This document shows positions 25,050-33,739 of a DNA stretch of 64,000 nt, piece after piece. The stretch comes from Megamonas hypermegale_A. GTDB lineage: Bacteria; Bacillota; Negativicutes; Selenomonadales; Selenomonadaceae. How positions within the stretch are numbered: position 1 is the stretch's first letter; every line of letters starts with the position of its first letter. Under the pieces are notes generated by a model. That model made no database searches, was not told where the DNA came from, and worked only from the letters and a program-made list of their open reading frames with translations. The stretch lies in assembly GCF_030371585.1 (NCBI RefSeq), contig NZ_JAUDCE010000005.1; one strand, written 5' to 3'. Made by a program: the position numbers and the translations under genes.

Positions 25050-27128
25050 TTATTCGCCTTTAACTTTAGCGACAATAGCATCAGATATATTTTTAGGAAC
25101 TTCATCATAGTAAGAAACTTCCATGGAGTAGTTCCCACGACCCTGTGTTTTAGAACGTAAGTCGGTTGCATAACCGAACATTTCAGAAAGCGGAACGAAT
25201 GCATTGATTACTTCAACACCGTTGCGCGGTTCCATACCTTCGATACGTCCGCGGCGGGAGTTCAAGTCACCGATTACATCGCCCATATATTCTTCAGGAA
25301 CAGTAACTTCAACTTTTACATACGGTTCGAGCAGAACTGGATTTGCTTTTGCTGCACCAGCTTTGAATGCCATAGAACCTGCAACTTTGAAGGCCATTTC
25401 TGAGGAGTCAACTTCATGATAAGAACCGTCGTAAACGACAGCTTTGATGTCAACCATCGGATAACCGGCAACAACACCGTTTTCCATAGCTTCTTTGACA
25501 CCGTTTTCGATTGGTCCGATGTATTCTTTCGGAATAACACCGCCGACAATCTGGCTTTCAAAGGAGAAGCCTGTGCCAGGATCCTGCGGAATAAGTTCAA
25601 GCCAGCAATGACCGTATTGACCTTTACCACCGGACTGACGAACGAATTTACCTTCAGCCTTAACTGTTTTGCGGATTGTTTCACGATAAGCAACCTGCGG
25701 TTTACCTACCTGGCAATCAACTTTAAATTCGCGTTTCATGCGGTCTACGATGATATCGAGATGCAATTCACCCATACCGGAAATAATTGTCTGACCGGTT
25801 TCAGCATCCGTTCTTACGCGGAATGTCGGGTCTTCTTCAGCCAGTTTCTGAAGAGCGATACCCATTTTTTCCTGGTCAGCTTTCGTTTTCGGTTCGATAG
25901 CTACGGAAATAACCGGATCCGGGAATTCCATGGATTCAAGGATAATCGGATTGTTTTCATCGCAAAGCGTATCACCAGTTGTAGTATCTTTAAGACCTAC
26001 AGCCGCTGCGATATCGCCGCTGTAAACTACTTCAATTTCCTTACGGTTATTAGCGTGCATCTGTAAAATACGTCCGATACGTTCTTTCTTGCCCTTTGTA
26101 GAGTTGAATACATAAGAGCCGGCATTCAATGTACCGGAGTATACACGGAAGAATGCAAGTTTACCAACAAACGGGTCAGCCATGATTTTAAATGCAAGTG
26201 CAGCGAATGGTGCACTGTCATCTGCATCGCGATGGTCTTCTTCGTTTGTATCTGGATTGATACCTTTAATTGCTGGAATATCAAGCGGAGAAGGCATGTA
26301 ATCAACAACTGCGTCAAGCATCGGCTGAATACCTTTATCTTTGTAAGAAGAACCGCATACAACCGGGCAAAGCGTACATTCTACTGTTGCTTTACGCAGA
26401 GCTGCTTTGATTTCTTCTTCAGTGAGTTCTTCACCTTCGAGATATTTCATCATTAACTCATCATCAGTTTCTGCGATTGTGTCGAGCATTTTCTGACGAT
26501 ATTCTTCTGCTTTTTCTCTATACTCAGCTGGAATTTCTACTGATTCAGGTTCTTTTGTATAATCTTCCTCGTAGATTACAGCTTTCATTTTAATTAAGTC
26601 AATAAGTCCTTGGAAAGTATCTTCAGCACCGATTGGTATCTGAATTGCTACCGGATTTGCATTTAAACGTTCAACCATCATCTTTAAAACGTTATAGAAA
26701 TCAGCACCGATGATATCCATTTTATTTACGTATACCATACGCGGTACATGATATCTTTCAGCTTGACGCCAAACTGTTTCAGACTGTGGTTCTACACCGC
26801 TTTTTGCAGATAATACAGTAACTGCACCATCAAGTACTTTCAAAGAGCGTTCTACTTCAACCGTGAAATCCACGTGACCCGGCGTATCAATGATGTTGAT
26901 ACGATGGTTTTTCCAATGGCAAGTTGTTGCAGCAGAAGTAATTGTGATACCTCTTTCTTTTTCCTGTGCCATCCAGTCCATGGTAGCGCCGCCTTCATGA
27001 ACTTCACCCATTTTATGAAGTATGCCTGTATAGAACAGAATACGCTCTGTAGTGGTGGTTTTACCTGCATCGATGTGTGCTATAATACCAATGTTACGAG
27101 TTTTTTCAAGTGAAAACGCTCTTGCCAC
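25050..27128 (-). CDS. fusA: Elongation factor G
   Basis: 692 residues. Translocation GTPase with G1 AHIDAGKTT, G3 DTPGHVDFTVEVERS, G4 NKMD, and a C-terminal domain IV/V that mimics tRNA (SRRGRIEGMEPRNG). It lies between rpsG and tuf in the str operon. Confidence 0.98.
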   Translation of the reverse strand: MARAFSLEKTRNIGIIAHIDAGKTTTTERILFYTGILHKMGEVHEGGATMDWMAQEKERGITITSAATTCHWKNHRINIIDTPGHVDFTVEVERSLKVLDGAVTVLSAKSGVEPQSETVWRQAERYHVPRMVYVNKMDIIGADFYNVLKMMVERLNANPVAIQIPIGAEDTFQGLIDLIKMKAVIYEEDYTKEPESVEIPAEYREKAEEYRQKMLDTIAETDDELMMKYLEGEELTEEEIKAALRKATVECTLCPVVCGSSYKDKGIQPMLDAVVDYMPSPLDIPAIKGINPDTNEEDHRDADDSAPFAALAFKIMADPFVGKLAFFRVYSGTLNAGSYVFNSTKGKKERIGRILQMHANNRKEIEVVYSGDIAAAVGLKDTTTGDTLCDENNPIILESMEFPDPVISVAIEPKTKADQEKMGIALQKLAEEDPTFRVRTDAETGQTIISGMGELHLDIIVDRMKREFKVDCQVGKPQVAYRETIRKTVKAEGKFVRQSGGKGQYGHCWLELIPQDPGTGFSFESQIVGGVIPKEYIGPIENGVKEAMENGVVAGYPMVDIKAVVYDGSYHEVDSSEMAFKVAGSMAFKAGAAKANPVLLEPYVKVEVTVPEEYMGDVIGDLNSRRGRIEGMEPRNGVEVINAFVPLSEMFGYATDLRSKTQGRGNYSMEVSYYDEVPKNISDAIVAKVKGE

Positions 27129-27170
27129 TTACTTCATCGCTCCTTATATTATATAAAAGATACTTTCAAA

Positions 27171-27641
27171 TTACCAACGATAATGTGCAAAAGCTTTGTT
27201 TGCTTCAGCCATTTTATGAGTATCTTCTTTTTTCTTGATTGCTGCACCGGTATTATTTGCTGCATCCATCAATTCGCCAGAAAGACGTTCATTCATAGTT
27301 TTTTCACCACGAAGTCTAGCGTAATTAACAATCCAACGAATACCGAGTGTCATGCGACGGTCCTGACGAACTTCTACAGGAACCTGATAGTTAGCACCGC
27401 CGACACGGCGAGCACGAACTTCTAATACTGGCATTACATTTTTCAATGCAGTTTCAAAAACTTCCATTGGGTCTTTGCCAGTTTTTTCTTTAATGATGTC
27501 AAATGCATCATATACAACTTTCTCAGCAACACCTTTTTTACCGGAAAGCATAACTTTATTTATAAATTTAGTCACGACCTTAGATTTGTACACCGGATCC
27601 GGTAATACGTCTCTTTTAGGTACAGAACCTTTTCTTGGCAT
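27171..27641 (-). CDS. rpsG: 30S ribosomal protein S7
   Basis: 156 residues. MPRKGSVPKRDVLPDPVYKS and VRARRVGGANYQVPVEVR identify S7, the primary assembly protein of the 30S head near the E site. str operon. Confidence 0.97.
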   Translation of the reverse strand: MPRKGSVPKRDVLPDPVYKSKVVTKFINKVMLSGKKGVAEKVVYDAFDIIKEKTGKDPMEVFETALKNVMPVLEVRARRVGGANYQVPVEVRQDRRMTLGIRWIVNYARLRGEKTMNERLSGELMDAANNTGAAIKKKEDTHKMAEANKAFAHYRW

Positions 27642-27681
27642 TACTACCCCTCCTTGTCATAGTCTTCAATGTTTCTAGTAA

Positions 27682-28059
27682 TTATTTTTTCTTAGGACGT
27701 TTTGCACCGTATTTGGATCTTCCCTGTTCACGGTTCTGAACACCTGCAGTATCCAGAGAACCACGAATGATGTGATAACGCACACCTGGTAAGTCCTTAA
27801 CACGACCGCCTCTAATTAAAACAACACTATGTTCCTGAAGATTGTGACCAATACCAGGGATATAAGCTGTTACTTCAATACTATTCGTTAAACGAACACG
27901 GGCAACTTTACGCAATGCGGAGTTTGGTTTTTTAGGAGTAGTTGTATATACTCTTGTGCAAACACCACGTTTTTGCGGGCAATTTTTTAATGCCGGTGCT
28001 GTAGATTTTTCCTGCATGCTCTGTCTGCTCTTACGAATCAACTGATTAATTGTAGGCAT
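27682..28059 (-). CDS. rpsL: 30S ribosomal protein S12
   Basis: 125 residues. PTINQLIRKSRQ at the start. The decoding loop TTPKKPNSALRKVARVRL keeps Lys in the KPNS motif, the residue usually changed in streptomycin resistance, so the sequence is wild-type there. GIGHNLQEHSVVLIRGGRVKDLPGVRYH-type core is present. Confidence 0.97.
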   Translation of the reverse strand: MPTINQLIRKSRQSMQEKSTAPALKNCPQKRGVCTRVYTTTPKKPNSALRKVARVRLTNSIEVTAYIPGIGHNLQEHSVVLIRGGRVKDLPGVRYHIIRGSLDTAGVQNREQGRSKYGAKRPKKK

Positions 28060-28154
28060 ACATGCACCTCCTTCCTAAAGATTAAAGGCTCCCAAGCCCT
28101 ATCCAACTTGCGGATATTTAGATTAAGAAATCCTACTTCTGTAAGACTTTCAGC

Positions 28155-28412
28155 TTAGTTAGCGGTATCTCCCTCAAGCAGTGCCACTGCCGCGGCGCCG
28201 ACTTCAATATTACAGGATTTACCAAGTTCAGCCATTGTAGAACCAAAAATCATTTCTACGTTTTTTGTTCTGCAAAGCTCTTTTAACGGGCTCAAAACTC
28301 TATCATCAGCGTCATCTGCTATGTAAACACATTTTGCTAAATCGTTTTTTACCGCTTTAGTAACTTGTTTTATACCGATAACGCGTTTAGCATTTTTCAG
28401 TGTAGCTATCAT
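28155..28412 (-). CDS. ybxF: L7Ae-family K-turn-binding ribosomal protein (YbxF-like)
   Basis: 85 residues from ATG 28412, seven bases after GGAG. An upstream in-frame start would overlap the promoter at 28459-28487. The L7Ae fold is visible (VIGIKQVTKAVKNDLAKCVYIADDAD). Family members bind kink-turn RNA. It normally sits between rpoC and rpsL; here it opens the str operon behind its own strong promoter. Confidence 0.88.
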   Translation of the reverse strand: MIATLKNAKRVIGIKQVTKAVKNDLAKCVYIADDADDRVLSPLKELCRTKNVEMIFGSTMAELGKSCNIEVGAAAVALLEGDTAN

Positions 28413-28458
28413 CTTATCACTCCTAAATACTAACTGACAGGATTTCAGGCACTTACTA

Positions 28459-28487
28459 ATATTATCATCATTAAAAAACATTGTCAA
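28459..28487 (-). promoter_or_regulatory. Strong sigma-A promoter of the ybxF-rpsL-rpsG-fusA-tuf operon
   Basis: Minus strand: TTGACA (28487-28482), 17 bp, TAATAT (28464-28459). The leader of about 45 nt can form a small CTGA/TCAG hairpin. The remainder of the gap (28488-28684) is AT-rich with no gene. Confidence 0.8.
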
Positions 28488-28684
28488 CACTTATTTTACA
28501 AGTATTTTTATACACACGCTGCCTGGCGTATCATTTTTTAATTGTAAACCTCGATAAAGTCTTTATCTACAAGGCTTTCAAGGCATTTTAGACCTCAAAT
28601 AAAATTATTTTCGCAAAATTTATTTTTCTAGTTGCTATACCCAAAAACATCTGTCATTTAAAAAAATATTTTCCTGCCAAAACA

Positions 28685-28719
28685 CAAAAAAGGACACTGG
28701 AGTTAATCCAATGTCCTTT
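28685..28719 (-). terminator. Intrinsic terminator after rplL
   Basis: Minus strand: AAAGGACATTGG pairs with CCAGTGTCCTTT, followed by a T-run. It ends the rplJL transcript. rpoB does not follow. Confidence 0.9.
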
Positions 28720-28736
28720 CATAGTGTCAAATAAAA

Positions 28737-29105
28737 TTATTTGAGTTCTACAGTTGCGCCAGCTTCTTCTAATTTAGCTTTTAAAGCTTCAGCGTCTTCT
28801 TTGGAAACGCCTTCTTTTACAGCTTTAGGAGCGCCGTCAACGAGAGCTTTAGCTTCTTTTAAGCCAAGGCCAGTTACTTCACGAACAACTTTGATTACGT
28901 TGATTTTTTTGTCGCCAGCGGAAGCTAAAACAACGTCGAATTCAGTTTTTTCTTCAGCAGCAGCAGCGCCAGCAGCCGGAGCAGCAGCTACAGCTACAGG
29001 AGCAGCAGCGCTAACACCAAATTTTTCTTCCATAGCTTTTACGAGTTCGGATAATTCAAGAACAGTCATTTCTTCAATGGCTTGCATAATTTCTTCTTTA
29101 GTCAT
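28737..29105 (-). CDS. rplL: 50S ribosomal protein L7/L12
   Basis: 122 residues. N-terminal dimerisation domain, Ala-rich hinge (about 37-52) and C-terminal factor-binding domain (VIKVVREVTGLGLKEAKALVD). Stalk protein that recruits EF-Tu and EF-G. Followed by a terminator. Confidence 0.97.
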   Translation of the reverse strand: MTKEEIMQAIEEMTVLELSELVKAMEEKFGVSAAAPVAVAAAPAAGAAAAEEKTEFDVVLASAGDKKINVIKVVREVTGLGLKEAKALVDGAPKAVKEGVSKEDAEALKAKLEEAGATVELK

Positions 29106-29178
29106 TTTTATATTCCTCCAAATTTCAATTGATTAATTTCTTTTTGTTTTATTAATAATTTATATAGAGAGAAACTGC

Positions 29179-29721
29179 TTATGCAGATTCTTTCTGAGCG
29201 CGGATTGCATCAAGCACATATACCATATTGCGGATAGTACCCTGAAGTACGTTGACCATACCGGAAATAGGAGCTTGCATGCTGCCAAGAACTTTCGCGA
29301 TGAGAACTTCGCGGGATGGTAGGGATGCCAAAGCTTTAACTTCATCAACACCAATAATTTTACCTTCAACAACACCAGCTTTAATAGTTAAAACTTCTGT
29401 TTTTTCCAGTTTGTTTTCTTTGATGAAATCATATACTACTTTAGCTGGAGCTACAGCATCTTCAGCGGATACAGCAATAGCTGTCGTACCGTTTAAGACC
29501 GGATCCAAACCTTCTAAGCCGATTTCGTTAGCTGCGATGCGAACCATAGTATTTTTTACTACATGGTAGCTGACACCTGCTTCACGGAATTTAGCACGAA
29601 GTTTCATATCCTGAGCTACAGTTAAACCTTTATAACCTGTTAATACAACACCTTTCGCAGTGCTGAGCTGTTCTTTAAGGCTAGCTACTGCGGCTTGTTT
29701 TTCTGGACGAATGTTTGCCAT
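29179..29721 (-). CDS. rplJ: 50S ribosomal protein L10
   Basis: 180 residues from ATG 29721 (MANIRPEKQAAVASLKEQ). It anchors L7/L12 dimers on the stalk. The upstream leader (29760-29885) matches the L10 leader RNA, which L10-L12 binds to repress the operon. Confidence 0.96.
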   Translation of the reverse strand: MANIRPEKQAAVASLKEQLSTAKGVVLTGYKGLTVAQDMKLRAKFREAGVSYHVVKNTMVRIAANEIGLEGLDPVLNGTTAIAVSAEDAVAPAKVVYDFIKENKLEKTEVLTIKAGVVEGKIIGVDEVKALASLPSREVLIAKVLGSMQAPISGMVNVLQGTIRNMVYVLDAIRAQKESA

Positions 29722-29759
29722 TTCATGGACACCCCCTCTCAAATGAGTATCTTTATTTC

Positions 29760-29885
29760 AACCAAAAAACGGTCTCCAGTGCAACGACCGGAGACCGCAA
29801 ATTTCTTGCCATGCCAGGTTTTAGACCTCGGCAGGCTATTTATTATGTCGCCTTGCGGCAACACCTGCTGTCTTAAGTCGTTTTA
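29760..29885 (-). promoter_or_regulatory. L10 leader RNA with attenuator hairpin
   Basis: Between rplA and rplJ, the minus strand carries the conserved L10-leader core (GACAGCAGGTG, GCCGCAAGGC, GCCTGCCGAGG). A stem GGTCTCCGGTCG / CACTGGAGACC-type follows at about 29766-29798, with T6 directly after, which is a terminator. Inference: L10 binding controls formation of this terminator and so transcription of rplJL. Confidence 0.82.
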
Positions 29886-29903
29886 TAGAATAAATATTTG
29901 ATT

Positions 29904-30608
29904 TTATTCAGATTTAGCAGCTTTAAAGTTTGTGTTAACAGTAACAGCCGGACCCATAGTAGTGCTAATAGTGATATTGCGCATATACTGACCTTTAGCT
30001 GCTGCTGGTTTTACTTTTACTAATGTGTCAAGCAATGTCTGTAAGTTCTGTACAAGTTTTTCGCTTTCGAAGGAAACTTTGCCGATTGGCACATGAACAT
30101 TACCTGCTTTATCAGTTCTATATTCAACTTTACCTGCTTTAATTTCATTAACAGCTTTTGTTAAATCCATTGTAACAGTACCAAGTTTCGGGTTTGGCAT
30201 TAAGCCGCGAGGACCGAGAATTCTACCAAGACGACCAACAACACCCATCATATCAGGAGTTGCAACAGTAACGTCGAAGTCGAACCAGCCTTCTTTAATT
30301 TTTGCAACGTATTCGTCGGAACCAACGTAATCAGCTCCGGCTGCCTGAGCCTCAGCAACTTTGTCGCCTTTAGCAAAAACTAATACTTTTTTCGTTTTGC
30401 CAGTGCCATGCGGCAGTACAACGGCACCGCGAACCTGCTGGTCAGCATATTTAGGGTTTACACCTAAACGTACAGCTACATCAACAGTTTCATCAAATTT
30501 AGCAGTAGCAGTTTTTTTCACAACTTCTACAGCTTCAGCTAAATCGTAAGCTTTGCCAGCTTCTACTAATTTAGCAGCTTCTTGGTATTTTTTACCAAAT
30601 TTAGCCAT
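29904..30608 (-). CDS. rplA: 50S ribosomal protein L1
   Basis: 234 residues. KYQEAAKLVEAGKAYDLAEA at the start and GRLGRILGPRGLMPNPKLGT in the centre identify L1, the mobile stalk at the E site. It follows rplK by about 70 bp. Confidence 0.97.
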   Translation of the reverse strand: MAKFGKKYQEAAKLVEAGKAYDLAEAVEVVKKTATAKFDETVDVAVRLGVNPKYADQQVRGAVVLPHGTGKTKKVLVFAKGDKVAEAQAAGADYVGSDEYVAKIKEGWFDFDVTVATPDMMGVVGRLGRILGPRGLMPNPKLGTVTMDLTKAVNEIKAGKVEYRTDKAGNVHVPIGKVSFESEKLVQNLQTLLDTLVKVKPAAAKGQYMRNITISTTMGPAVTVNTNFKAAKSE

Positions 30609-30677
30609 TTAAAAAATCTCTCCTTTGTGGTTGTAACGGTATAAGCCTCCCACAGACGGATATTTCATCTATGACTA

Positions 30678-31103
30678 TCAGTCAACGATTTCGATACCCA
30701 TGCTGCGTGCAGTACCTTCAATCATGCGTGTTGCAGCTTCAATATCTGCAGCATTGAGGTCCTGCATTTTTGTTTCAGCAATTTTTACAGCTTCTGCGCG
30801 CGGCAGTTTAGCTACTTTCTTTTTATTAGGTTCACCGGATGCTTTTTCAAGACCAGCTGCTTTTTTCAAAAGAACAGCTGCCGGCGGAGTTTTTGTAATA
30901 AATGTAAAGGATCTATCTTCAAAAACTGTAATTTCAACTGGGATGATTAAACCGCCCTGTTTAGCAGTTCTTTCGTTGAATTCTTTAACGAAAGCCATGA
31001 TATTTACACCAGCCTGACCTAAAGCAGGACCAACTGGAGGAGCAGGAGTAGCTTTACCAGCGAGAACTTGCAGTTTTACAAGTTTAACAACTTTTTTCGG
31101 CAT
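30678..31103 (-). CDS. rplK: 50S ribosomal protein L11
   Basis: 141 residues. KLQVLAGKATPAPPVGPAL at the N-terminus and GTARSMGIEIVD at the end. It forms the GTPase-associated centre, the thiostrepton site. It lies after nusG. Confidence 0.97.
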   Translation of the reverse strand: MPKKVVKLVKLQVLAGKATPAPPVGPALGQAGVNIMAFVKEFNERTAKQGGLIIPVEITVFEDRSFTFITKTPPAAVLLKKAAGLEKASGEPNKKKVAKLPRAEAVKIAETKMQDLNAADIEAATRMIEGTARSMGIEIVD

Positions 31104-31162
31104 TGTTATTTACACCTCCTTGAGATTTAGAAATATAACGGTTGTTATATTGATTTGCTGAT

Positions 31163-31732
31163 TTATATTTTTTCTATCTGGTCAAAACTGCATTCTACTG
31201 CAGTTTCTCTTCCAAACATATCAACAACGCCTTTAATCTTATTCTTACTATAATCAATTTCGGTTATAGTTGCAACAAAATTTTCAAAAGCTCCGGATTT
31301 GATGTTTACTTTGTCGCCTACTTCAACATCAAGGTCAACAACTTCTCTTATTTCCCTAGATTGTTCGGCTTCTTCATCCATACCCATTGCTTTTAAAATT
31401 CTTTTGGCTTCTTCATCTGTCAATGGAACAGGTTTTGTATTGGAACCGACAAAACCTGTAACACCCGGGGTATTTCTTACAATATACCAGGAACGTTCGT
31501 CTACTATCATTTCCAGCAGAACATAACCCGGGAAAATTTTTCTTTCTACTACTTTTTCTTTGCCATTTCTCTTTTCAGTTTCTTTTTCTACAGGCACGAT
31601 TACGTGGAAGATTTTGTCTTCCATGCCCATGGAGTGGATTTTTCTTTCAAGATTGGCTTTAACTTTGTTTTCATAACCGGAATATGTATGGATTACATAC
31701 CATTTCTTCTCTGATTCCATGCCAAGGGACAA
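31163..31732 (-). CDS. nusG: Transcription antitermination factor NusG
   Basis: 189 residues from TTG 31732; an ATG four codons on (31720) is 17 bases from the nearest GGAG and so less likely. NGN domain (KKWYVIHTYSGYENKV; FPGYVLLEM) and C-terminal KOW domain (DLDVEVGDKVNIKSGAFE). It binds RNA polymerase and couples transcription to translation. Between secE and rplK. Confidence 0.95.
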   Translation of the reverse strand: MSLGMESEKKWYVIHTYSGYENKVKANLERKIHSMGMEDKIFHVIVPVEKETEKRNGKEKVVERKIFPGYVLLEMIVDERSWYIVRNTPGVTGFVGSNTKPVPLTDEEAKRILKAMGMDEEAEQSREIREVVDLDVEVGDKVNIKSGAFENFVATITEIDYSKNKIKGVVDMFGRETAVECSFDQIEKI

Positions 31733-31752
31733 GACATCTCCACCTCCTGCGA

Positions 31753-31971
31753 TTACTGTAATATGAGATTGAATATACGGGCAAAAATAGTATCACATAT
31801 CCAAATTAAAGCACAAACAAATGCCACCGCAACAAAAACTACTCCTGTATAGGAAACGAGTTCTTTGCGTGTAGGCCATACAACTTTTTTTAATTCAGTC
31901 TTAACACCGGATAAAAAGCCTATTATACCGGATTTTTCCTGTCTTACTGGAGTATTTTCATTCTGTGCCAT
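31753..31971 (-). CDS. secE: Preprotein translocase subunit SecE
   Basis: 72 residues with one C-terminal membrane span after GVKTELKKVVWPTRKELVSYT, the conserved amphipathic segment. It clamps SecY. Standard position rpmG-secE-nusG. Confidence 0.95.
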   Translation of the reverse strand: MAQNENTPVRQEKSGIIGFLSGVKTELKKVVWPTRKELVSYTGVVFVAVAFVCALIWICDTIFARIFNLILQ

Positions 31972-32003
31972 TTTTTCACATCCTCACACTAACGAAAAAA
32001 ACC

Positions 32004-32153
32004 TTATTTAGTTTCTCTGTGTAAAGTATGTTTTTTACAGAATTTGCAATACTTTTTCATTTCAATTCTATCAGGATCATTTTTTTTATTTTTATTAGTC
32101 CTGTAATTGCGCTGTTTGCATTCAGTGCAGGCTAAAGTAATAGCATTGCGCAT
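32004..32153 (-). CDS. rpmG: 50S ribosomal protein L33
   Basis: 49 residues from ATG 32153 (MRNAITLACTECKQRNY). Two CxxC zinc pairs (CTEC and CKFC) make this the zinc-binding form. First gene of the secE-nusG-rplKA operon. Confidence 0.95.
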   Translation of the reverse strand: MRNAITLACTECKQRNYRTNKNKKNDPDRIEMKKYCKFCKKHTLHRETK

Positions 32154-32213
32154 CTCATGCACCCCTCTTTACATTAATTAGTAATAATATTCGTCTTAGA
32201 ACGTCGTCTATAT

Positions 32214-32242
32214 AATTTATCACAATTGCTTCTTTGTGTCAA
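32214..32242 (-). promoter_or_regulatory. Promoter of the rpmG-secE-nusG-rplKA operon
   Basis: Minus strand: TTGACA (32242-32237), 17 bp, TAAATT (32219-32214). No other feature is evident between rpmG and the tRNA terminator. Confidence 0.7.
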
Positions 32243-32342
32243 ATAAATAACGACTACAGGCGAAATTGAAAATTAAACACCAAAAACGCCTGACACTGGT
32301 TGAATATTTTAAATTATATTCACAAACCCACTAACATAAATA

Positions 32343-32366
32343 AAGCCCCTACTTTTATAAGGGGTT
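32343..32366 (-). terminator. Terminator after the tRNA cluster
   Basis: CCCCT and AGGGG pair around about 9 nt; the minus-strand tail is CTTTATTTAT. It lies just after tRNA-Met. Confidence 0.65.
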
Positions 32367-32377
32367 ATCATTTTGGT

Positions 32378-32454
32378 TGGTGGCGGCGCAGAGATTCGAA
32401 CTCCGGACACTGCGGGTATGAACCGCATGCTCTAGCCAACTGAGCTACGCCGCC
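32378..32454 (-). tRNA. tRNA-Met (CAT), elongator
   Basis: 77 nt with encoded CCA. Acceptor GGCGGCG/CGCCGCC is fully paired, the D-arm is AGCTCAGTTGGCTAGAGC, and the anticodon loop TTCATAC gives CAT. The paired 1-72 position rules out initiator; close resemblance to elongator tRNA-Met supports Met over lysidine-Ile. Confidence 0.9.
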
Positions 32455-32473
32455 ATGTTATTATGTTTTATAG

Positions 32474-32549
32474 TGGAGCTGATGACCGGGATTGAACCGG
32501 TGACCTTATCCTTACCAAGGATACGCTCTGCCGACTGAGCTACATCAGC
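32474..32549 (-). tRNA. tRNA-Thr (GGT)
   Basis: 76 nt with encoded CCA. Acceptor GCTGATG/CATCAGC, anticodon loop TTGGTAA giving GGT. Confidence 0.93.
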
Positions 32550-32562
32550 AGAAATCGGCTTT

Positions 32563-32638
32563 TGGTTGCGGGGAGAGGACTTGAACCTCTGGCCTTCGGG
32601 TTATGAGCCCGACGAGCTACCAACTGCTCCACCCCGCG
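32563..32638 (-). tRNA. Initiator tRNA-fMet (CAT)
   Basis: 76 nt with encoded CCA. It begins CGCGGGG and ends CCCCGCA, leaving the unpaired C1-A72 of initiators, and has GGG/CCC base pairs around the CTCATAA anticodon loop. Confidence 0.95.
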
Positions 32639-32656
32639 ATATTGGTAAAGACTTTC

Positions 32657-32732
32657 TGGAGCTGGCGAGAGGAATTGAACCCCCAACCTGCTGATTACAA
32701 GTCAGCTGCTCTGCCAATTGAGCTACACCAGC
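32657..32732 (-). tRNA. tRNA-Thr (TGT)
   Basis: 76 nt with encoded CCA. Acceptor GCTGGTG/CGCCAGC with one G.U, anticodon loop CTTGTAA giving TGT. First tRNA of the four-gene cluster. Confidence 0.93.
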
Positions 32733-32774
32733 ATTCCTTCTGCTTTCTTATCAGCACTGCGCTGACAGTTAATA

Positions 32775-32803
32775 ATATTATCATAAGACAAAGTGTTTGT
32801 AAA
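32775..32803 (-). promoter_or_regulatory. Promoter of the tRNA cluster
   Basis: Minus strand: TTTACA (32803-32798), 17 bp, TAATAT (32780-32775), about 40 bp ahead of the first tRNA. Confidence 0.7.
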
Positions 32804-32910
32804 GCCCTTTTTTGAAAAAAATTAAAAAAAAGTTAAAAAAAGTTGTTTTGACGTTTATAAAATGATACGTATATATTTAATAAGGAAATCTTTAAGCGGA
32901 AATTATATTT

Positions 32911-32939
32911 TTGCTAATCTATCATAAAAACTGTATAAT
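32911..32939 (+). promoter_or_regulatory. Probable promoter of the sufCB-like operon
   Basis: TTGCTA (32911-32916), 17 bp, TATAAT (32934-32939). The leader of about 60 nt is AT-rich and has no clear operator. A second weaker candidate (TTGACG near 32849) lies upstream. Confidence 0.55.
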
Positions 32940-33007
32940 AGTTATGGTATATTGTGTATTAATCAATAATAAATCAAATAAATATATTATGATAGGAGTC
33001 ATTTGGA

Positions 33008-33727
33008 ATGCTAGAATTGAAAAATCTATCATTTTCCGTTAATGAAGGAAATTCTTCTAAGGAAATTCTCAACAATATCAATCTGAAAATTGATGACAAA
33101 AAATTTATTGTAATAACCGGACCGAACGGCGGCGGTAAATCGACCCTCGCCAAAATAATCATGGGTATCGAAAAACCTACCTCCGGTCAAATTCTCTTTA
33201 ACGGTGAAGACATCACCGGCTGGGATATCACCAAACGCGCCAACGCCGGTATAAGCTTCGCCTTTCAGCAGCCGGTCCGCTTCAAAGGCATCGGCGTCAA
33301 GGATTTGCTGAGTATCGCCGCAGGTGAAAAACTCACGACGAGCGGAGCATGCACCTATCTTTCCGAAGTCGGTCTGTGCGCTGCCGACTATGTGCGCCGC
33401 GAAGTGGACAGCTCTCTGTCCGGCGGTGAGATAAAACGCATCGAAATCGCCACCATCCTGGCACGCAAGCAGACAAAACTGGCCGTATTCGACGAACCGG
33501 AAGCCGGTATCGATTTATGGAGCTTTCAGAAACTCATCAGCGTATTTGAAAAAATGCACCAGGAGCAGCGCTCCATCATGATAATTTCCCACCAGGAACG
33601 CATTTTGAATATTGCCGATGAAATCGTCCTGATTGCCAACGGTTCCGTTAAGCAAATCGGCTCAAAAGAAGAAATCATGCCGCAGCTCATGGAAGTTGCA
33701 GGTGTCTGCGATTTTTACAAAAAATAA
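33008..33727 (+). CDS. sufC: Fe-S cluster assembly ATPase, SufC/SmsC type
   Basis: 239 residues. ABC ATPase with Walker A GPNGGGKST (38-46), Q-loop FAFQQPVRFKG, signature SLSGGEIKR, Walker B AVFDEPEAGIDLW and His in ISHQERI. SufC drives cluster assembly on the SufB-type scaffold. It is followed 12 bp later by the scaffold gene. No sufD, sufS, sufU or iscS is adjacent, so this resembles the two-gene minimal system (SmsCB) rather than a full SUF operon. Confidence 0.9.
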   Translation: MLELKNLSFSVNEGNSSKEILNNINLKIDDKKFIVITGPNGGGKSTLAKIIMGIEKPTSGQILFNGEDITGWDITKRANAGISFAFQQPVRFKGIGVKDLLSIAAGEKLTTSGACTYLSEVGLCAADYVRREVDSSLSGGEIKRIEIATILARKQTKLAVFDEPEAGIDLWSFQKLISVFEKMHQEQRSIMIISHQERILNIADEIVLIANGSVKQIGSKEEIMPQLMEVAGVCDFYKK

Positions 33728-33739
33728 GGAGGATTTTCC

